Positions 48,869 to 60,489 of a stretch of 64,000 nt of DNA are shown here, piece by piece. The notes under the pieces were generated by a model that saw only the letters and a program-made list of their open reading frames with translations, did no database searches and was not told the origin of the DNA. Origin of the DNA: Pseudomonas fragi (GTDB lineage: Bacteria > Pseudomonadota > Gammaproteobacteria > Pseudomonadales > Pseudomonadaceae); contig NZ_LT629783.1 in assembly GCF_900105835.1 (NCBI RefSeq), positions 2,597,001 through 2,661,000 of the forward strand, in the 5' to 3' direction. Made by a program: the position numbers and the translations under genes. How positions within the stretch are numbered: the first letter of the stretch is position 1; each line of letters starts with the position of its first letter.

Positions 48869-50371
48869 ATGCCCACTGCCCTTTACCGTCTTATCCTCAG
48901 CTGCCTGCTGTTGCTGCCATTGGCCGTCTTCGCCGATGACGCCAGCGACTTCGCAGCAGCCAACAATTCCGCACAGGCCCAACTGCTGGAAAGCTGGGCG
49001 GCCCAACCGGTTCCCGCCCGCGTAGAGCTGATCAACAGCCTGCAACAGGGCCAGGTCACAGTAGACGGTCAGGTTAAAACCCTGCGCCTGAACAACCGCC
49101 TGCGCGGCCTGATCGACACGGCACTGGCCAGCCATCAGTTGCTCGCCAGCGATCCCAAACTGCGTTTAAGCGCCGCGCAGCAACTGCAAAAATCCGCCAA
49201 ACCGGCACAACTCCACTTCCTCGACCGACAACTGGCCGGCGAAACCGACAGCGATGTACACAGCGCCCTGAGCCTGGCGCTGGCCAATCTGCAACTGGTC
49301 GACCCCGACCCGGCCGTGCGTTTGGCAGCCGTGCGCCTGCTGGGTGAAACCGGCGAGCCGCTGGCCCGTACCCGTCTCGAAAACCTGCTGCAACCGGGCG
49401 CAGAAGCCGATGCCGGGGTGCGCACCGCCGCCGAAACCAGCCTGGTGCAAGTCAAACGCAAACTGCTGATCGGCGATTTGCTGGGGCAGGCGTTCAGTGG
49501 TTTGTCCCTGGGTTCGATCCTGCTGCTGGCGGCCCTGGGGCTGGCCATTACCTTCGGCCTGCTGGGCGTCATCAATATGGCCCACGGCGAGATGCTGATG
49601 CTCGGCGCCTATTCCACCTACTGCGTGCAGTTGCTGTTCCAGCGCTTTGCCCCCGGCGCCATCGAGTTCTACCCGCTGCTGGCCCTGCCGGTGGCGTTCT
49701 TCGTCACCGCAGCCGTGGGCATGCTGCTGGAGCGCACCATCATTCGCCACCTCTACGGCCGCCCGCTGGAAACCCTGCTCGCCACCTGGGGCATCAGCCT
49801 GATCCTGATCCAGCTGGTGCGTGTGTTGTTCGGCGCGCAAAACGTCGAAGTGGCCAACCCGGCCTGGCTGTCGGGCGGCCTGCAAGTGCTGCCCAACCTG
49901 GTGCTGCCGTACAACCGCCTGGTGATCATCGTCTTCGCCCTGGCCGTGGTGGTGCTCACCTGGCTGCTGCTGAACAAGACCCGCCTGGGCCTCAATGTGC
50001 GCGCCGTTACCCAGAACCGCAACATGGCCGCCTGCTGCGGCGTGCCCACCGGGCGCGTGGACATGCTTGCCTTTGGCCTCGGCTCGGGAATTGCCGGGCT
50101 TGGTGGCGTGGCCCTGAGCCAGGTCGGCAACGTCGGCCCGGACCTGGGCCAGGGCTACATCATCGACTCGTTTCTGGTGGTGGTGCTGGGCGGCGTCGGC
50201 CAATTGGCCGGCACCGTGTATGCAGCCTTCGGCCTGGGCATTGCCAACAAGATTCTTGAACCGCAGATCGGTGCCGTACTGGGCAAAATCCTGATTCTGG
50301 GACTGATCATTCTGTTTATCCAGAAGCGTCCGCAGGGGCTCTTCGCGCTTAAAGGACGGGTGATCGACTGA
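48869..50371 (+). CDS. urtB: Urea ABC transporter permease UrtB
   Basis: A 500-residue permease. The first 205 residues are a signal segment plus a periplasmic helical region with HEAT-like repeats (DPAVRLAAVRLLGETGEP), usual for proteobacterial UrtB. A LivH-type permease follows, with about eight helices (LAITFGLLGVINMAHGEMLMLGAY, RTIIRHLYGRPLETLLATWG, GLGGVALSQVGNVGPDLGQG). The ATG at 48869 has AAGG at 8 bases; the ATG at 48863 is too close to it. It shares one base with the urtC start. Confidence 0.93.
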   Translation: MPTALYRLILSCLLLLPLAVFADDASDFAAANNSAQAQLLESWAAQPVPARVELINSLQQGQVTVDGQVKTLRLNNRLRGLIDTALASHQLLASDPKLRLSAAQQLQKSAKPAQLHFLDRQLAGETDSDVHSALSLALANLQLVDPDPAVRLAAVRLLGETGEPLARTRLENLLQPGAEADAGVRTAAETSLVQVKRKLLIGDLLGQAFSGLSLGSILLLAALGLAITFGLLGVINMAHGEMLMLGAYSTYCVQLLFQRFAPGAIEFYPLLALPVAFFVTAAVGMLLERTIIRHLYGRPLETLLATWGISLILIQLVRVLFGAQNVEVANPAWLSGGLQVLPNLVLPYNRLVIIVFALAVVVLTWLLLNKTRLGLNVRAVTQNRNMAACCGVPTGRVDMLAFGLGSGIAGLGGVALSQVGNVGPDLGQGYIIDSFLVVVLGGVGQLAGTVYAAFGLGIANKILEPQIGAVLGKILILGLIILFIQKRPQGLFALKGRVID

Positions 50372-51450
50372 TGAATCAGCCTCTGATGGTCACTGCTGCA
50401 CAAAAGGCCGGGCCCACGGTTACTACGCTGGCGGGCGCGTTGGTGTTGCTGGTGTTGCTGGCCCTGCCGCTGCTGTCGCTGCTGCCCGCCGACAGCCCGT
50501 TACAGGTCTCGGCCTACACCCTGACGCTGGTGGGCAAGATCCTCTGCTACGCCATTGTCGCCCTGGCGCTGGATCTGGTCTGGGGTTACGCCGGGCTGCT
50601 GTCGCTCGGCCACGGCCTGTTCTTCGCCCTGGGCGGCTACGCGATGGGTATGTACCTGATGCGCCAGGCCTCGGGCGATGAGCTGCCGGCCTTCATGACC
50701 TTTTTATCGTGGACTGAATTACCGTGGTACTGGGTCGGCACCGAGCATTTCTGGTGGGCCATGTGCCTGGTGGTATTGGCTCCCGGCCTGCTGGCTTTGG
50801 TGTTCGGCTTTTTCGCCTTTCGCTCGCGGATCAAGGGCGTGTATTTCTCGATCATGACCCAGGCCCTGACCTTCGCCGGGATGCTGCTGTTCTTCCGCAA
50901 CGAAACCGGCTTTGGCGGCAACAACGGCTTTACCAACTTTCGCAGCATCCTGGGCTTTGGCATTACCGAACCGGGCACCCGCGCCGCGCTGTTTTTCGCC
51001 ACCGTGTTGCTGTTGGTGGCCAGCCTGTTCCTTGGCTGGCGGCTGGCGCGCAGCAAGTTCGGCCGGGTGCTGACGGCGCTGCGCGATGCAGAAAACCGCC
51101 TGATGTTCTGCGGCTACGACCCGCGCGGTTTCAAGCTGTTCGTGTGGGTATTGAGCGCGGTGTTGTGCGGTCTGGCCGGGGCCTTGTATGTGCCGCAGGT
51201 GGGCATTATCAACCCGGGTGAAATGTCGCCGACCAACTCCATCGAAGCCGCCGTATGGGTCGCCCTCGGCGGGCGCGGCACCCTGATCGGGCCGTTGCTG
51301 GGCGCCGGTGTGGTCAACGGCATGAAGAGCTGGTTTACCGTGGCCTTCCCCGAATACTGGCTGTTCTTCCTGGGCGCGCTGTTTATCGTCGTGACCCTGT
51401 ACCTGCCCAAAGGCGTGATTGGCCTGCTGAAAAAAAGAGGCGAACAATGA
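50371..51450 (+). CDS. urtC: Urea ABC transporter permease UrtC
   Basis: A 359-residue LivM-type permease with about ten helices. It shows ALDLVWGYAGLLSLGHGLFFALGGYAMG, RSRIKGVYFSIMTQALTFAG, LTALRDAENRLMFCGYDP and TNSIEAAVWVALGGRGTLIG. Start and stop overlap urtB (TGATG) and urtD (ATGA), so translation is coupled. Confidence 0.95.
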   Translation: MNQPLMVTAAQKAGPTVTTLAGALVLLVLLALPLLSLLPADSPLQVSAYTLTLVGKILCYAIVALALDLVWGYAGLLSLGHGLFFALGGYAMGMYLMRQASGDELPAFMTFLSWTELPWYWVGTEHFWWAMCLVVLAPGLLALVFGFFAFRSRIKGVYFSIMTQALTFAGMLLFFRNETGFGGNNGFTNFRSILGFGITEPGTRAALFFATVLLLVASLFLGWRLARSKFGRVLTALRDAENRLMFCGYDPRGFKLFVWVLSAVLCGLAGALYVPQVGIINPGEMSPTNSIEAAVWVALGGRGTLIGPLLGAGVVNGMKSWFTVAFPEYWLFFLGALFIVVTLYLPKGVIGLLKKRGEQ

Positions 51451-52295
51451 GAATCACACCGACCGCCGAATTCATGCTCGAACCCGTGCTGGACGCTGGC
51501 AGCAGCCGCGACGCCATTGGCCTGGGGCAAGCCGCCGGGTCGGGGCTGAACACCCGCCACGGCACCATCCTGACCCTGGAAGACATCAGCGTCAGCTTCG
51601 ATGGCTTCAAGGCCCTGAACAACCTCAACCTGTATATCGGTGTCGGCGAACTGCGTTGCATCATCGGCCCCAATGGCGCGGGCAAGACCACCATGATGGA
51701 CGTGATTACCGGCAAGACCCGGCCCAGTGAAGGCCAGGCCTGGTTTGGCGAAACCCTCGACCTGCGCCAGATGAGCGAAGTGCAGATCGCCCAGGCCGGT
51801 ATCGGCCGCAAGTTCCAGAAGCCTACGGTGTTTGAAGCCCTGAGCGTGTTCGAAAACCTGGAACTGGCACAAAAGACCGACAAGTCGGTATGGGCCAGCT
51901 TGCGCGCGAAGCTGTCGGGCGAGCAAAAGGACCGCATCGGTGAAGTGCTGCACACCATCCGCCTGAGCGGCTCGGCCCATCGGCCTGCGGGGCTGTTGTC
52001 CCACGGCCAGAAGCAGTTTCTGGAAATTGGCATGTTGCTGGTGCAAGACCCGCAACTGCTGTTGCTTGACGAGCCGGTAGCGGGCATGACCGATGCCGAA
52101 ACCGAATTCACCGCCGAGCTGTTCAAGAGCCTGGCGGGCAAGCACTCGTTGATGGTGGTGGAGCATGACATGGGCTTTGTCGGCTCGATTGCCGACCACG
52201 TCACCGTGCTGCATCAGGGCAGCGTATTGGCCGAAGGCTCGCTGGAACAGGTGCAGGCGGATGAACGGGTGATCGAGGTCTACCTGGGTCGCTGA
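51447..52295 (+). CDS. urtD: Urea ABC transporter ATPase UrtD
   Basis: A 282-residue LivG-type ATPase: Walker A IIGPNGAGKTTMMD, a signature written LLSHGQKQFLEIGM (SHGQ in place of SGGQ, common in this subfamily), Walker B LLLLDEPVAGM and VVEHDM. An extra N-terminal 40 residues precede the domain. The ATG overlaps the urtC stop; the frame is open upstream. Confidence 0.94.
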   Translation: MRITPTAEFMLEPVLDAGSSRDAIGLGQAAGSGLNTRHGTILTLEDISVSFDGFKALNNLNLYIGVGELRCIIGPNGAGKTTMMDVITGKTRPSEGQAWFGETLDLRQMSEVQIAQAGIGRKFQKPTVFEALSVFENLELAQKTDKSVWASLRAKLSGEQKDRIGEVLHTIRLSGSAHRPAGLLSHGQKQFLEIGMLLVQDPQLLLLDEPVAGMTDAETEFTAELFKSLAGKHSLMVVEHDMGFVGSIADHVTVLHQGSVLAEGSLEQVQADERVIEVYLGR

Positions 52296-52308
52296 AAGCC
52301 TGCCTTGG

Positions 52309-52393
52309 GTGGGAGCGGGCTTGCCCGCGATTCAGGCGATGCGATCTGTCAGTCAATCCGCGGTGATGCCATCGCGGGCAAGCCCGCTCCCAC
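52309..52393. repeat. REP pair (REPIN), 85 bp
   Basis: Arms GTGGGAGCGGGCTTGCCCGC and reverse complement, between urtD and urtE inside the urt operon. Confidence 0.92.
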
Positions 52394-52416
52394 AGGGGCA
52401 TGGGGAGAATCTGAAC

Positions 52417-53115
52417 ATGCTTAACGTCGAAAAACTGCATCAGTACTACGGCGGCAGCCATATCCTGCGCGGCCTGTCATTCGAGGTCAAAGTCGGCGAA
52501 GTCACCTGCCTGCTGGGCCGCAATGGCGTGGGCAAGACCACGCTGCTCAAATGCCTGATGGGTTTGCTGCCAATCAAGGAAGGCAGCGTGCAGTGGGAAG
52601 GCCAGCCAATCACCACGCTCAAACCCCACCAGCGGGTACATGCCGGGATCGCCTATGTGCCCCAGGGCCGGGAGATTTTCGGGCGCCTGACAGTGGAAGA
52701 AAACCTGCTGATGGGGCTGTCGCGCTTTCCCGGCGCCGAGGCCAAAGAGGTGCCGGCATTTATCTACGAGCTGTTCCCGGTGCTGCTGCAAATGAAGCAT
52801 CGGCGCGGCGGCGACTTGTCCGGCGGCCAGCAGCAACAGCTGGCCATCGGTCGCGCCCTGGCCAGTCGCCCGCGCCTGCTGATCCTAGACGAACCCACCG
52901 AAGGCATCCAGCCCTCGGTGATCAAGGAGATCGGCGCGGTGATCAAAATGCTCGCCGCCCGCGGCGATATGGCGATTTTGCTGGTGGAGCAGTTTTATGA
53001 CTTTGCCGAAGAACTGGCCGACCAGTATCTGGTGATGTCCCGTGGCGAAATCGTGCAGCAGGGCCGGGGTGAAAATATGCAAACAGAAGGTGTACGCGGG
53101 CTGGTAACGATTTAA
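52417..53115 (+). CDS. urtE: Urea ABC transporter ATPase UrtE
   Basis: A 232-residue LivF-type ATPase: Walker A LLGRNGVGKTTLLK, Q-loop in AYVPQGREIFGRLTVEENL, signature DLSGGQQQQLAIGRAL, Walker [12 protein letters not shown] and VEQFYDF. SD GGGGAG precedes the ATG at 52417; the frame is open upstream through the REP pair. It is 32 bases before ureD, linking uptake to urease. Confidence 0.95.
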   Translation: MLNVEKLHQYYGGSHILRGLSFEVKVGEVTCLLGRNGVGKTTLLKCLMGLLPIKEGSVQWEGQPITTLKPHQRVHAGIAYVPQGREIFGRLTVEENLLMGLSRFPGAEAKEVPAFIYELFPVLLQMKHRRGGDLSGGQQQQLAIGRALASRPRLLILDEPTEGIQPSVIKEIGAVIKMLAARGDMAILLVEQFYDFAEELADQYLVMSRGEIVQQGRGENMQTEGVRGLVTI

Positions 53116-53147
53116 TCTGCGTCTCTACTTGGTGAAAAGTCCTACAT

Positions 53148-53987
53148 ATGAACCTGCCGGCCAACACCGCATTGTTCACCCCCAGCTGGCTCGCCGAGCT
53201 GGAGCTGGGCTATGGCCGTTTCGGCGACAGCACGCGGCCGACCCTGCGCCGCCACCTCGGACCGCTGCGGGTGCAAAAGCACCTGTATGCCGAAGGCCCC
53301 GAGGTGTGCCAGCACATCATTGTCCACCCGCCGGGGGGGATTGCCGGGGGCGACCAACTGAGCATCAGCGCCAGCGTCGGCCCCGGTGCCTGGGCGCAAC
53401 TGACCAGTCCTGGCGCGGCCAAGTGGTATCGCGCGGCAGGCCCGGCTTACCAGACAGTCGAATTGATCGTGGCCGCCGGCGCGACCCTGGAATGGCTGCC
53501 GCAGGAGACCATCGTGTTCAGCGCGGCCCAGGCTGAACTCACCACCCGGATTGAACTTGAAGGCGATGCCCGGCTGTTTTACTGGGACATGGTGGCGCTG
53601 GGGCGCCTGGCCAGTGGCGAACGGTTTGAGCACGGGCACTTTCAGTCGCACCTGGATATCCGCCGCGACGGCCAGTTGCTCTGGCACGAGCGCCAGCGCA
53701 TTGCTGGCGGCGACGGGCTGCTGGATTCACCCATTGGCCTGGACGGCAACCCGGTGTTCGCCACACTGCTGGTGACAGGTGAGATCAGTGCCGAGCTGCT
53801 GGAGCGCTGCCGCTCGCTGGCCAACCCGGTGCGCGGGGATTTGACTCAATTACCGGGTTTACTGGTTGCACGCTGCCTGGCCGGTGAAGCCTTGCAGGCG
53901 CGCAGCTGGCTGATTGATTTATGGCGCTTGCTGCGCCCAGCATTGCTGGGGCGCGAGGCATTGGCGCCACGCATCTGGAGTACCTGA
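53148..53987 (+). CDS. ureD: Urease accessory protein UreD
   Basis: Scaffold of the UreDFG complex that inserts nickel into urease. The 279-residue protein shows [57 protein letters not shown] and [15 protein letters not shown], a typical UreD set. ureA follows after a 169-base gap filled with an inverted repeat. ureE, ureF and ureG are not in the window, as in PAO1, where they lie elsewhere. Confidence 0.95.
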   Translation: MNLPANTALFTPSWLAELELGYGRFGDSTRPTLRRHLGPLRVQKHLYAEGPEVCQHIIVHPPGGIAGGDQLSISASVGPGAWAQLTSPGAAKWYRAAGPAYQTVELIVAAGATLEWLPQETIVFSAAQAELTTRIELEGDARLFYWDMVALGRLASGERFEHGHFQSHLDIRRDGQLLWHERQRIAGGDGLLDSPIGLDGNPVFATLLVTGEISAELLERCRSLANPVRGDLTQLPGLLVARCLAGEALQARSWLIDLWRLLRPALLGREALAPRIWST

Positions 53988-53993
53988 AGAGCG

Positions 53994-54103
53994 CCCTCAC
54001 CCTAGCCCTCTCCCAGAGGGAGAGGGGACTAAAGGCAAAAGCAGATTTGCGTAGCACCACAGATCAGCTCCCTCTCCCTCTGGGAGAGGGTTGGGGTGAG
54101 GGG
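53994..54103. repeat. Long inverted repeat (CCCTCACCC family) between ureD and ureA
   Basis: About 21 bases starting CCCTCACCCTAGCCCTCTCC are mirrored 68 bases later by GGGAGAGGGTTGGGGTGAGG. An inner inverted repeat (CTCCCAGAGGGAG) sits in the left arm and a similar one in the right. A T-rich run follows. It is a dispersed intergenic hairpin of a kind common in pseudomonads, distinct from the REP pairs. Confidence 0.8.
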
Positions 54104-54156
54104 CTTTTTATTTTGAGCACAAACACAATTTTTAACTGCCGAACACGGACCCGACC

Positions 54157-54459
54157 ATGGACCTGACCCCACGCGAAAAAGACAAGATGCTGATCTTCAC
54201 CGCAGGCCTGCTGGCCGAGCGTCGGTTGGCCCGCGGTGTAATTCTCAACTACCCGGAAACCATCGCCTATATCTCCGCCGCGCTGCTCGAAGGCGCCCGC
54301 GATGGCCGCACCGTCGCCGAGCTGATGCACTACGGCACCACCTTGCTGACCCGCGACCAAGTGATGGAAGGCATTCCGGAAATGATCCCCGACATCCAGG
54401 TCGAAGCCACCTTCCCGGATGGCACCAAACTGGTCACCGTCCACCAACCCATCGCCTGA
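54157..54459 (+). CDS. ureA: Urease subunit gamma
   Basis: Structural subunit of the nickel urease. It has 100 residues, the usual length: [60 protein letters not shown] and a C-terminal [11 protein letters not shown]. It is separated from ureB by two acetyltransferase genes. Confidence 0.97.
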   Translation: MDLTPREKDKMLIFTAGLLAERRLARGVILNYPETIAYISAALLEGARDGRTVAELMHYGTTLLTRDQVMEGIPEMIPDIQVEATFPDGTKLVTVHQPIA

Positions 54460-54467
54460 GGCCGAGC

Positions 54468-55836
<1,369 letters not shown>

Positions 55837-55857
55837 CCTGAAACACACCATCCCCCT

Positions 55858-55942
55858 GTGGGAGCGGGCTGGCTCGCGATGGCATCTACGCGGTCATGCA
55901 GGCAAACCGCGCCGCCCGCATCGCGAGCAAGCCCGCTCCCAC
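55858..55942. repeat. REP pair (REPIN), 85 bp
   Basis: Left arm GTGGGAGCGGGCTGGCTCGC, right arm CGAGCAAGCCCGCTCCCAC, between ureB and ureC. Confidence 0.9.
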
Positions 55943-55972
55943 AAAATCCGAATTAATGTTCAGGAACGCACC

Positions 55973-57673
55973 ATGAAAATCTCCCGTCAGGCCTACGCCG
56001 ACATGTTCGGCCCTACCGTCGGTGACAAGGTTCGCCTGGCCGACACCGAGTTGTGGATCGAAGTCGAACAGGACTTCACCACCTATGGCGAAGAAGTGAA
56101 GTTCGGCGGCGGCAAGGTGATCCGTGACGGCATGGGCCAGAGCCAGCTGCTTGCTGCCGAGGTGGTGGACACGCTGATCACCAACGCGCTGATCATCGAT
56201 CACTGGGGCATCGTCAAGGCCGATGTGGGCCTCAAGAACGGGCGCATCCATGCCATCGGCAAGGCCGGCAACCCGGATATCCAGCCCAACGTCACCATCG
56301 CCATCGGCGCCAGCACCGAAGTGATCGCCGGTGAAGGCATGATCCTTACCGCCGGCGGCATCGACACCCATATCCACTTTATCTGCCCGCAGCAGATCGA
56401 AGAAGCGCTCAACAGCGGCGTAACCACCATGATCGGCGGCGGCACCGGGCCAGCCACCGGCACCAATGCCACCACCTGCACCTCCGGGCCGTGGCACATG
56501 GCGCGCATGCTCCAGGCCGCCGATTCGTTCCCGATGAACATGGGCTTTACCGGCAAGGGTAACGCCAGCCTGCCGCAGCCGCTGATCGAGCAGGTCGAAG
56601 CCGGGGCCATCGGCCTCAAGCTACACGAGGACTGGGGCACCACCCCGGCATCCATCGACAACTGCCTGACGGTCGCTGACCGGTATGACGTACAAGTGGC
56701 GATCCACAGCGACACCCTGAACGAGTCCGGCTTTGTCGAAACCACCCTCGCCGCCTTCAAGGGCCGCACCATCCACACCTATCACACCGAAGGTGCCGGT
56801 GGCGGGCATGCGCCGGACATCATCAAGGCCTGCGGCCTGACCAACGTGCTGCCCAGCTCCACCAACCCGACCCGTCCCTTTACCCGCAACACCATCGACG
56901 AACACCTCGACATGCTGATGGTCTGCCATCACCTCGACCCGAGCATCGCCGAGGACGTGGCCTTCGCCGAAAGCCGCATCCGCCGCGAGACCATCGCTGC
57001 CGAAGACATCCTCCATGACCTCGGTGCGTTCTCCATGATCAGCTCCGACAGCCAGGCCATGGGCCGCGTCGGCGAAGTAATCACACGCACCTGGCAAACT
57101 GCCGACAAAATGAAAAAACAGCGCGGCCCGCTGCCCGAAGATGCACCTGGCAACGACAACTTCCGCGCCAAGCGCTATATCGCCAAATACACCATCAACC
57201 CGGCGATCACCCACGGCGTAAGCCATGAAGTAGGGTCGGTGGAAGTGGGCAAGTGGGCTGACCTGGTGCTGTGGCGCCCGGCGTTCTTCGGCGTCAAACC
57301 GACGCTGATCATCAAGGGCGGGGCTATCGCGTCGAGCCTGATGGGCGATGCCAACGCCTCGATCCCCACGCCGCAACCGGTTCACTATCGCCCGATGTTC
57401 GCCAGCTACGGCGGCTCGCGCCATGCCACCTGCCTGACCTTTATCAGCCAGGCCGCCTTGGACGCAGGCGTGCCGGCAGCGCTGGGTTTGCAAAAGCAAA
57501 TTGCGGTGGTCAAGGGCTGCCGGGATGTACAGAAAAAGGACCTGATCCACAACGGCTACCTGCCTGAAATCGAGGTCGACCCGCAGACCTATCAGGTCAA
57601 GGCCGATGGTGTATTGCTGTGGTGTGAACCGGCCGACGTGCTGCCGATGGCACAGCGCTACTTTCTGTTCTGA
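55973..57673 (+). CDS. ureC: Urease subunit alpha (catalytic)
   Basis: Hydrolyses urea to ammonia and carbamate with two nickel ions. The 566-residue protein has the nickel ligands H133/H135 in DTHIHF and the carbamylated K216 in GLKLHEDWG, then [25 protein letters not shown], the flap [22 protein letters not shown] with catalytic His, and [13 protein letters not shown]. All key residues are present. SD CAGGA precedes the ATG. Last gene of the ure operon here. Confidence 0.98.
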   Translation: MKISRQAYADMFGPTVGDKVRLADTELWIEVEQDFTTYGEEVKFGGGKVIRDGMGQSQLLAAEVVDTLITNALIIDHWGIVKADVGLKNGRIHAIGKAGNPDIQPNVTIAIGASTEVIAGEGMILTAGGIDTHIHFICPQQIEEALNSGVTTMIGGGTGPATGTNATTCTSGPWHMARMLQAADSFPMNMGFTGKGNASLPQPLIEQVEAGAIGLKLHEDWGTTPASIDNCLTVADRYDVQVAIHSDTLNESGFVETTLAAFKGRTIHTYHTEGAGGGHAPDIIKACGLTNVLPSSTNPTRPFTRNTIDEHLDMLMVCHHLDPSIAEDVAFAESRIRRETIAAEDILHDLGAFSMISSDSQAMGRVGEVITRTWQTADKMKKQRGPLPEDAPGNDNFRAKRYIAKYTINPAITHGVSHEVGSVEVGKWADLVLWRPAFFGVKPTLIIKGGAIASSLMGDANASIPTPQPVHYRPMFASYGGSRHATCLTFISQAALDAGVPAALGLQKQIAVVKGCRDVQKKDLIHNGYLPEIEVDPQTYQVKADGVLLWCEPADVLPMAQRYFLF

Positions 57674-57779
57674 CAGCCCGTATTTGCAGGGGATTGGCGG
57701 TTGTATTGAAAATACGGAATTGACGTTAAGATGCGTCACTTTTCATTACAACCGCTCTTGCAGCAAGGTATGTGGGGTC

Positions 57780-58913
57780 ATGGGCCTATCTGAATTCATC
57801 GTGCTCAATGTTGACCGTATCGTCGATGAATGGGAGCAGTTTGCCGAGACCATCACCCCGGCTGCCGAGACCATGAACAGCGTGGCGCTGCGCGACCATG
57901 CCAGGGAAATCCTGCTGGCTGCCTCGCGGGACATGAACACCGCCCAAACCGCCAGCGAGCAGCAGGCCAAGGCTGAGGGCGAAGGCCCCGAAACCAGCCC
58001 GGCCCTGGACGAAGCCGCCGCCAGCCACGGCGAGTTGCGGCACACGGTGGGCTTTGACCTGGTGCAGATGACTTCGGAATTCCGCCATCTGCGCGCCTGC
58101 GTGATCCGCTTGTGGGTCGCCAGCATCGACGCGCCCGCCCTGTCGCATATGCAGGACATGATCCGCTTCAACGAAGCCATCGATCAGGCACTGGCCGAAT
58201 CCACGGCGGCCTATGCCGAACAGGTCAACCGCTCGCGGGACATCTTCCTTGCCATCCTCGGCCACGACCTGCGTGCACCGTTGCAGGCGGTGAGCATGTC
58301 CAGCGAAATGCTTGAACGCAAAACCCGCCTCGATCCTGTGGCGCAGCCTTATCTGCTGGCGATCAAGAATGGCGCGCGGCACATGGGCGCGATGGTCAAT
58401 GATTTGCTGGAGTTCGTGCGCAGCCGCCTGGGTACCAGCCTGCCGATCGAGCCGCGGGCGATGGACTTGGGCCAGGCCTGCCAGGCGGCGCTGGACGAAG
58501 CCTGCGCCGGGCAACCGGATTGCGCCCCGACGCTGCAGGTCGAGGGTGATGTGCAAGGGCACTGGGACCCGCGCCGGCTGGGGCAACTGCTGCAAAACCT
58601 GATCGGCAACGCCCTGCAGCACGGGGCGCGCCGGGGCAAGGTGACCTTGCACCTGAGCGGGGACAGCGAAGCCGTGACCTTGCGCGTGCACAACGTCGGC
58701 ATGCCCATCGCCGAGGATGCCATCGGCACCCTGTTCGACCCGCTGGTGCGCAGCCCCAGCGAAGACCTGAGCCAGCCGGGTACGTCGACCAGCCTGGGCC
58801 TGGGGCTGTTTATCATCAAGGAAGTGGTGGACGCGCACGGGGGCCGCATCGACGTGACCTCGACCGAAGCCGAGGGCACGACGTTTACGGTGGTGTTGCC
58901 CAAAAACGCCTGA
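57780..58913 (+). CDS. Orphan cytoplasmic sensor histidine kinase
   Basis: A 377-residue kinase with no membrane segment. The N-terminal half (to about 150) looks like an RsbRD-type helical sensor (IVDEWEQFAETI, DHAREILLAASRDM). The HisKA core is ILGHDLRAPLQAVSM with H162. The HATPase domain is intact: NLIGNALQHG (N-box), LGLGLFIIKEVVDAHGG and a C-terminal GTTFTVVLP. No response regulator gene lies beside it. The ATG at 57780 follows GGGG. It is 106 bases after ureC on the same strand, so read-through is possible but a role in urea metabolism is not shown. Confidence 0.88.
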   Translation: MGLSEFIVLNVDRIVDEWEQFAETITPAAETMNSVALRDHAREILLAASRDMNTAQTASEQQAKAEGEGPETSPALDEAAASHGELRHTVGFDLVQMTSEFRHLRACVIRLWVASIDAPALSHMQDMIRFNEAIDQALAESTAAYAEQVNRSRDIFLAILGHDLRAPLQAVSMSSEMLERKTRLDPVAQPYLLAIKNGARHMGAMVNDLLEFVRSRLGTSLPIEPRAMDLGQACQAALDEACAGQPDCAPTLQVEGDVQGHWDPRRLGQLLQNLIGNALQHGARRGKVTLHLSGDSEAVTLRVHNVGMPIAEDAIGTLFDPLVRSPSEDLSQPGTSTSLGLGLFIIKEVVDAHGGRIDVTSTEAEGTTFTVVLPKNA

Positions 58914-58933
58914 GCCATCTGCAAACGCTCTCT

Positions 58934-59018
58934 GTGGGAGTGGGCTTGCTCGCGATTCAGTCGCCGCGGTTCAACAGGAACACCGCGCCGATACCATCGC
59001 AGGCAAGCCAGCTCCCAC
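58934..59018. repeat. REP pair (REPIN), 85 bp
   Basis: Left arm GTGGGAGTGGGCTTGCTCGC and right arm CAGGCAAGCCAGCTCCCAC, slightly diverged, between the convergent histidine kinase and cbpM genes. Confidence 0.88.
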
Positions 59019-59040
59019 AAAGCCTGTGGGCAGGCTTCAG

Positions 59041-59346
59041 CTATTGCGCCACAAACCGCCCCAGCTGCTGTTTCAATCGCTGATTTTCAGCACGCAATTG
59101 CTGCACTTCTTCGAGCAGATCCAGCGCCAGCGCCACGCCTTCCCATTCCATCTGCAGATCATCACGCAGCTTGGCCGCACGCCTGGCGATAACCAGTTCG
59201 TAGTCTTCAAAACGCCACACGTCAGGCGTGCGGCCCTGAGGTTCGATAATTCCGTGTTCGACAATCTCTATCACGTAAGTGGCCGGGATATTGGCCTCTT
59301 CGCAGAACCTTTCCATGTCCAGCTGAACGATCAGGGTGCTGCTCAT
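59041..59346 (-). CDS. cbpM: CbpA modulator CbpM
   Basis: A 101-residue MerR-like helical protein that binds the J domain of CbpA and inhibits its co-chaperone and DNA-binding activity. It has the family pattern: FCEEANIPATYVIEIVEHGI, WRFEDYELVIARRAAKL, then a C-terminal coiled coil (LLEEVQQLRAENQRLKQQL). It starts 2 bases after the cbpA stop. Confidence 0.92.
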   Translation of the reverse strand: MSSTLIVQLDMERFCEEANIPATYVIEIVEHGIIEPQGRTPDVWRFEDYELVIARRAAKLRDDLQMEWEGVALALDLLEEVQQLRAENQRLKQQLGRFVAQ

Positions 59347-59348
59347 GA

Positions 59349-60260
59349 TCAGTTACTCCATTGGGCTCTCGGGTCAAATGCCGCTTTGTCGGCGAGTTCT
59401 TGCCACAGGGCTTTGGTGGCTTCGTCGCCATGGGTCGGCATGACCACTTTCAATTGGGCATACAAATCACCACGCTGGCCTTTCTTGTCGACCAGGCCGT
59501 GGCCCTTGATACGCATGCGCTGACCACTCTGGCTGTCAGGGCGAATGGTCATCATCACCTTGCTGGTCAAGGTCGGGATCGCCACCTTGGTACCCAACGC
59601 AGCTTCCCACGGTGCCAGCGGCACGGTGATGACCAGGTCGTGACCTTCCACGTCGAACTTCGGATGCGGCGCAAAGCGGATGATCAGGTACAGATCACCA
59701 TTGGCCCCGCCACCCACGCCCGGACCACCCTGGCCCTTGAGGCGGATACGTTCGCCGTCGGTCACACCGGCCGGGATCTTCACATTCAGGGTCTTGCTGA
59801 CGCCACCGATCTGGAAGCTGATCGGCTTCGACTCGCCCGACAGGGTTTCTTCAAGAAAAATCGGCAATTCCATTTCTACATCCTGCCCGCGACGGCCCGC
59901 ACTGCGGCCTGATTGCCCACCAAAGCCACCACCGCGCGAACCGAAGATCGAGCTGAAGAAGTCCGAGAAATCGCCCGAATCCTCGAAGCCACCACTGGAA
60001 TGACCCTGCCACCCCGGCGGGCCCTGGAACGGCTGGCCATGCTGGCCATATTTACGAATTTCATCGTATTCGGCGCGTTTATCGGCACTTTTCAGTGCTT
60101 CATACGCTTCGTTGACGTCCTTGAACTTAGCCTCGGCGTCCTTTTCCTTGCTTACATCCGGGTGATATTTGCGCGCCAGCTTGCGATAGGCGGTCTTGAT
60201 CGCCTTGTCGTCAGCCGTGGGCTCGACACCCAGGATCTTGTAATAGTCTTTGAAGTCCAT
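59349..60260 (-). CDS. cbpA: Curved DNA-binding protein CbpA, DnaJ-class co-chaperone
   Basis: A 303-residue class II J protein that stimulates DnaK. The J domain has HPD at 33-35 ([10 protein letters not shown]); a Gly/Phe-rich linker ([18 protein letters not shown]) follows, then two C-terminal beta domains ([33 protein letters not shown] [18 protein letters not shown]). No zinc-finger repeats, so not DnaJ itself. The ATG at 60260 gives the family start [12 protein letters not shown]; an upstream in-frame ATG is less likely. Confidence 0.95.
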   Translation of the reverse strand: MDFKDYYKILGVEPTADDKAIKTAYRKLARKYHPDVSKEKDAEAKFKDVNEAYEALKSADKRAEYDEIRKYGQHGQPFQGPPGWQGHSSGGFEDSGDFSDFFSSIFGSRGGGFGGQSGRSAGRRGQDVEMELPIFLEETLSGESKPISFQIGGVSKTLNVKIPAGVTDGERIRLKGQGGPGVGGGANGDLYLIIRFAPHPKFDVEGHDLVITVPLAPWEAALGTKVAIPTLTSKVMMTIRPDSQSGQRMRIKGHGLVDKKGQRGDLYAQLKVVMPTHGDEATKALWQELADKAAFDPRAQWSN

Positions 60261-60489
60261 GTAAGGATCACCATCCGTTATCAATATGGCGCTGCTGCGA
60301 CCAGCCAGAATGCTCCGGTTGGCCGGCCTGTCGTTTGACCGATCTCAAGAACAGCGCTGCAAAAGTTTATCGGCAGCCTACGGGCTTCACACAATCGCCT
60401 GCCAACTACCAAGCCAATGACTGGAAGTTTGGGGATCAAGGATAGTCTTTCAAGTGGATTAAAACCTGCGATTTAACGATTAGTCGTGC

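Noticed and set aside
57673..57779. Extension of the histidine kinase upstream to 57606
   Set aside because: It would overlap the end of ureC and adds residues unlike any sensor domain; the ATG at 57780 fits better.
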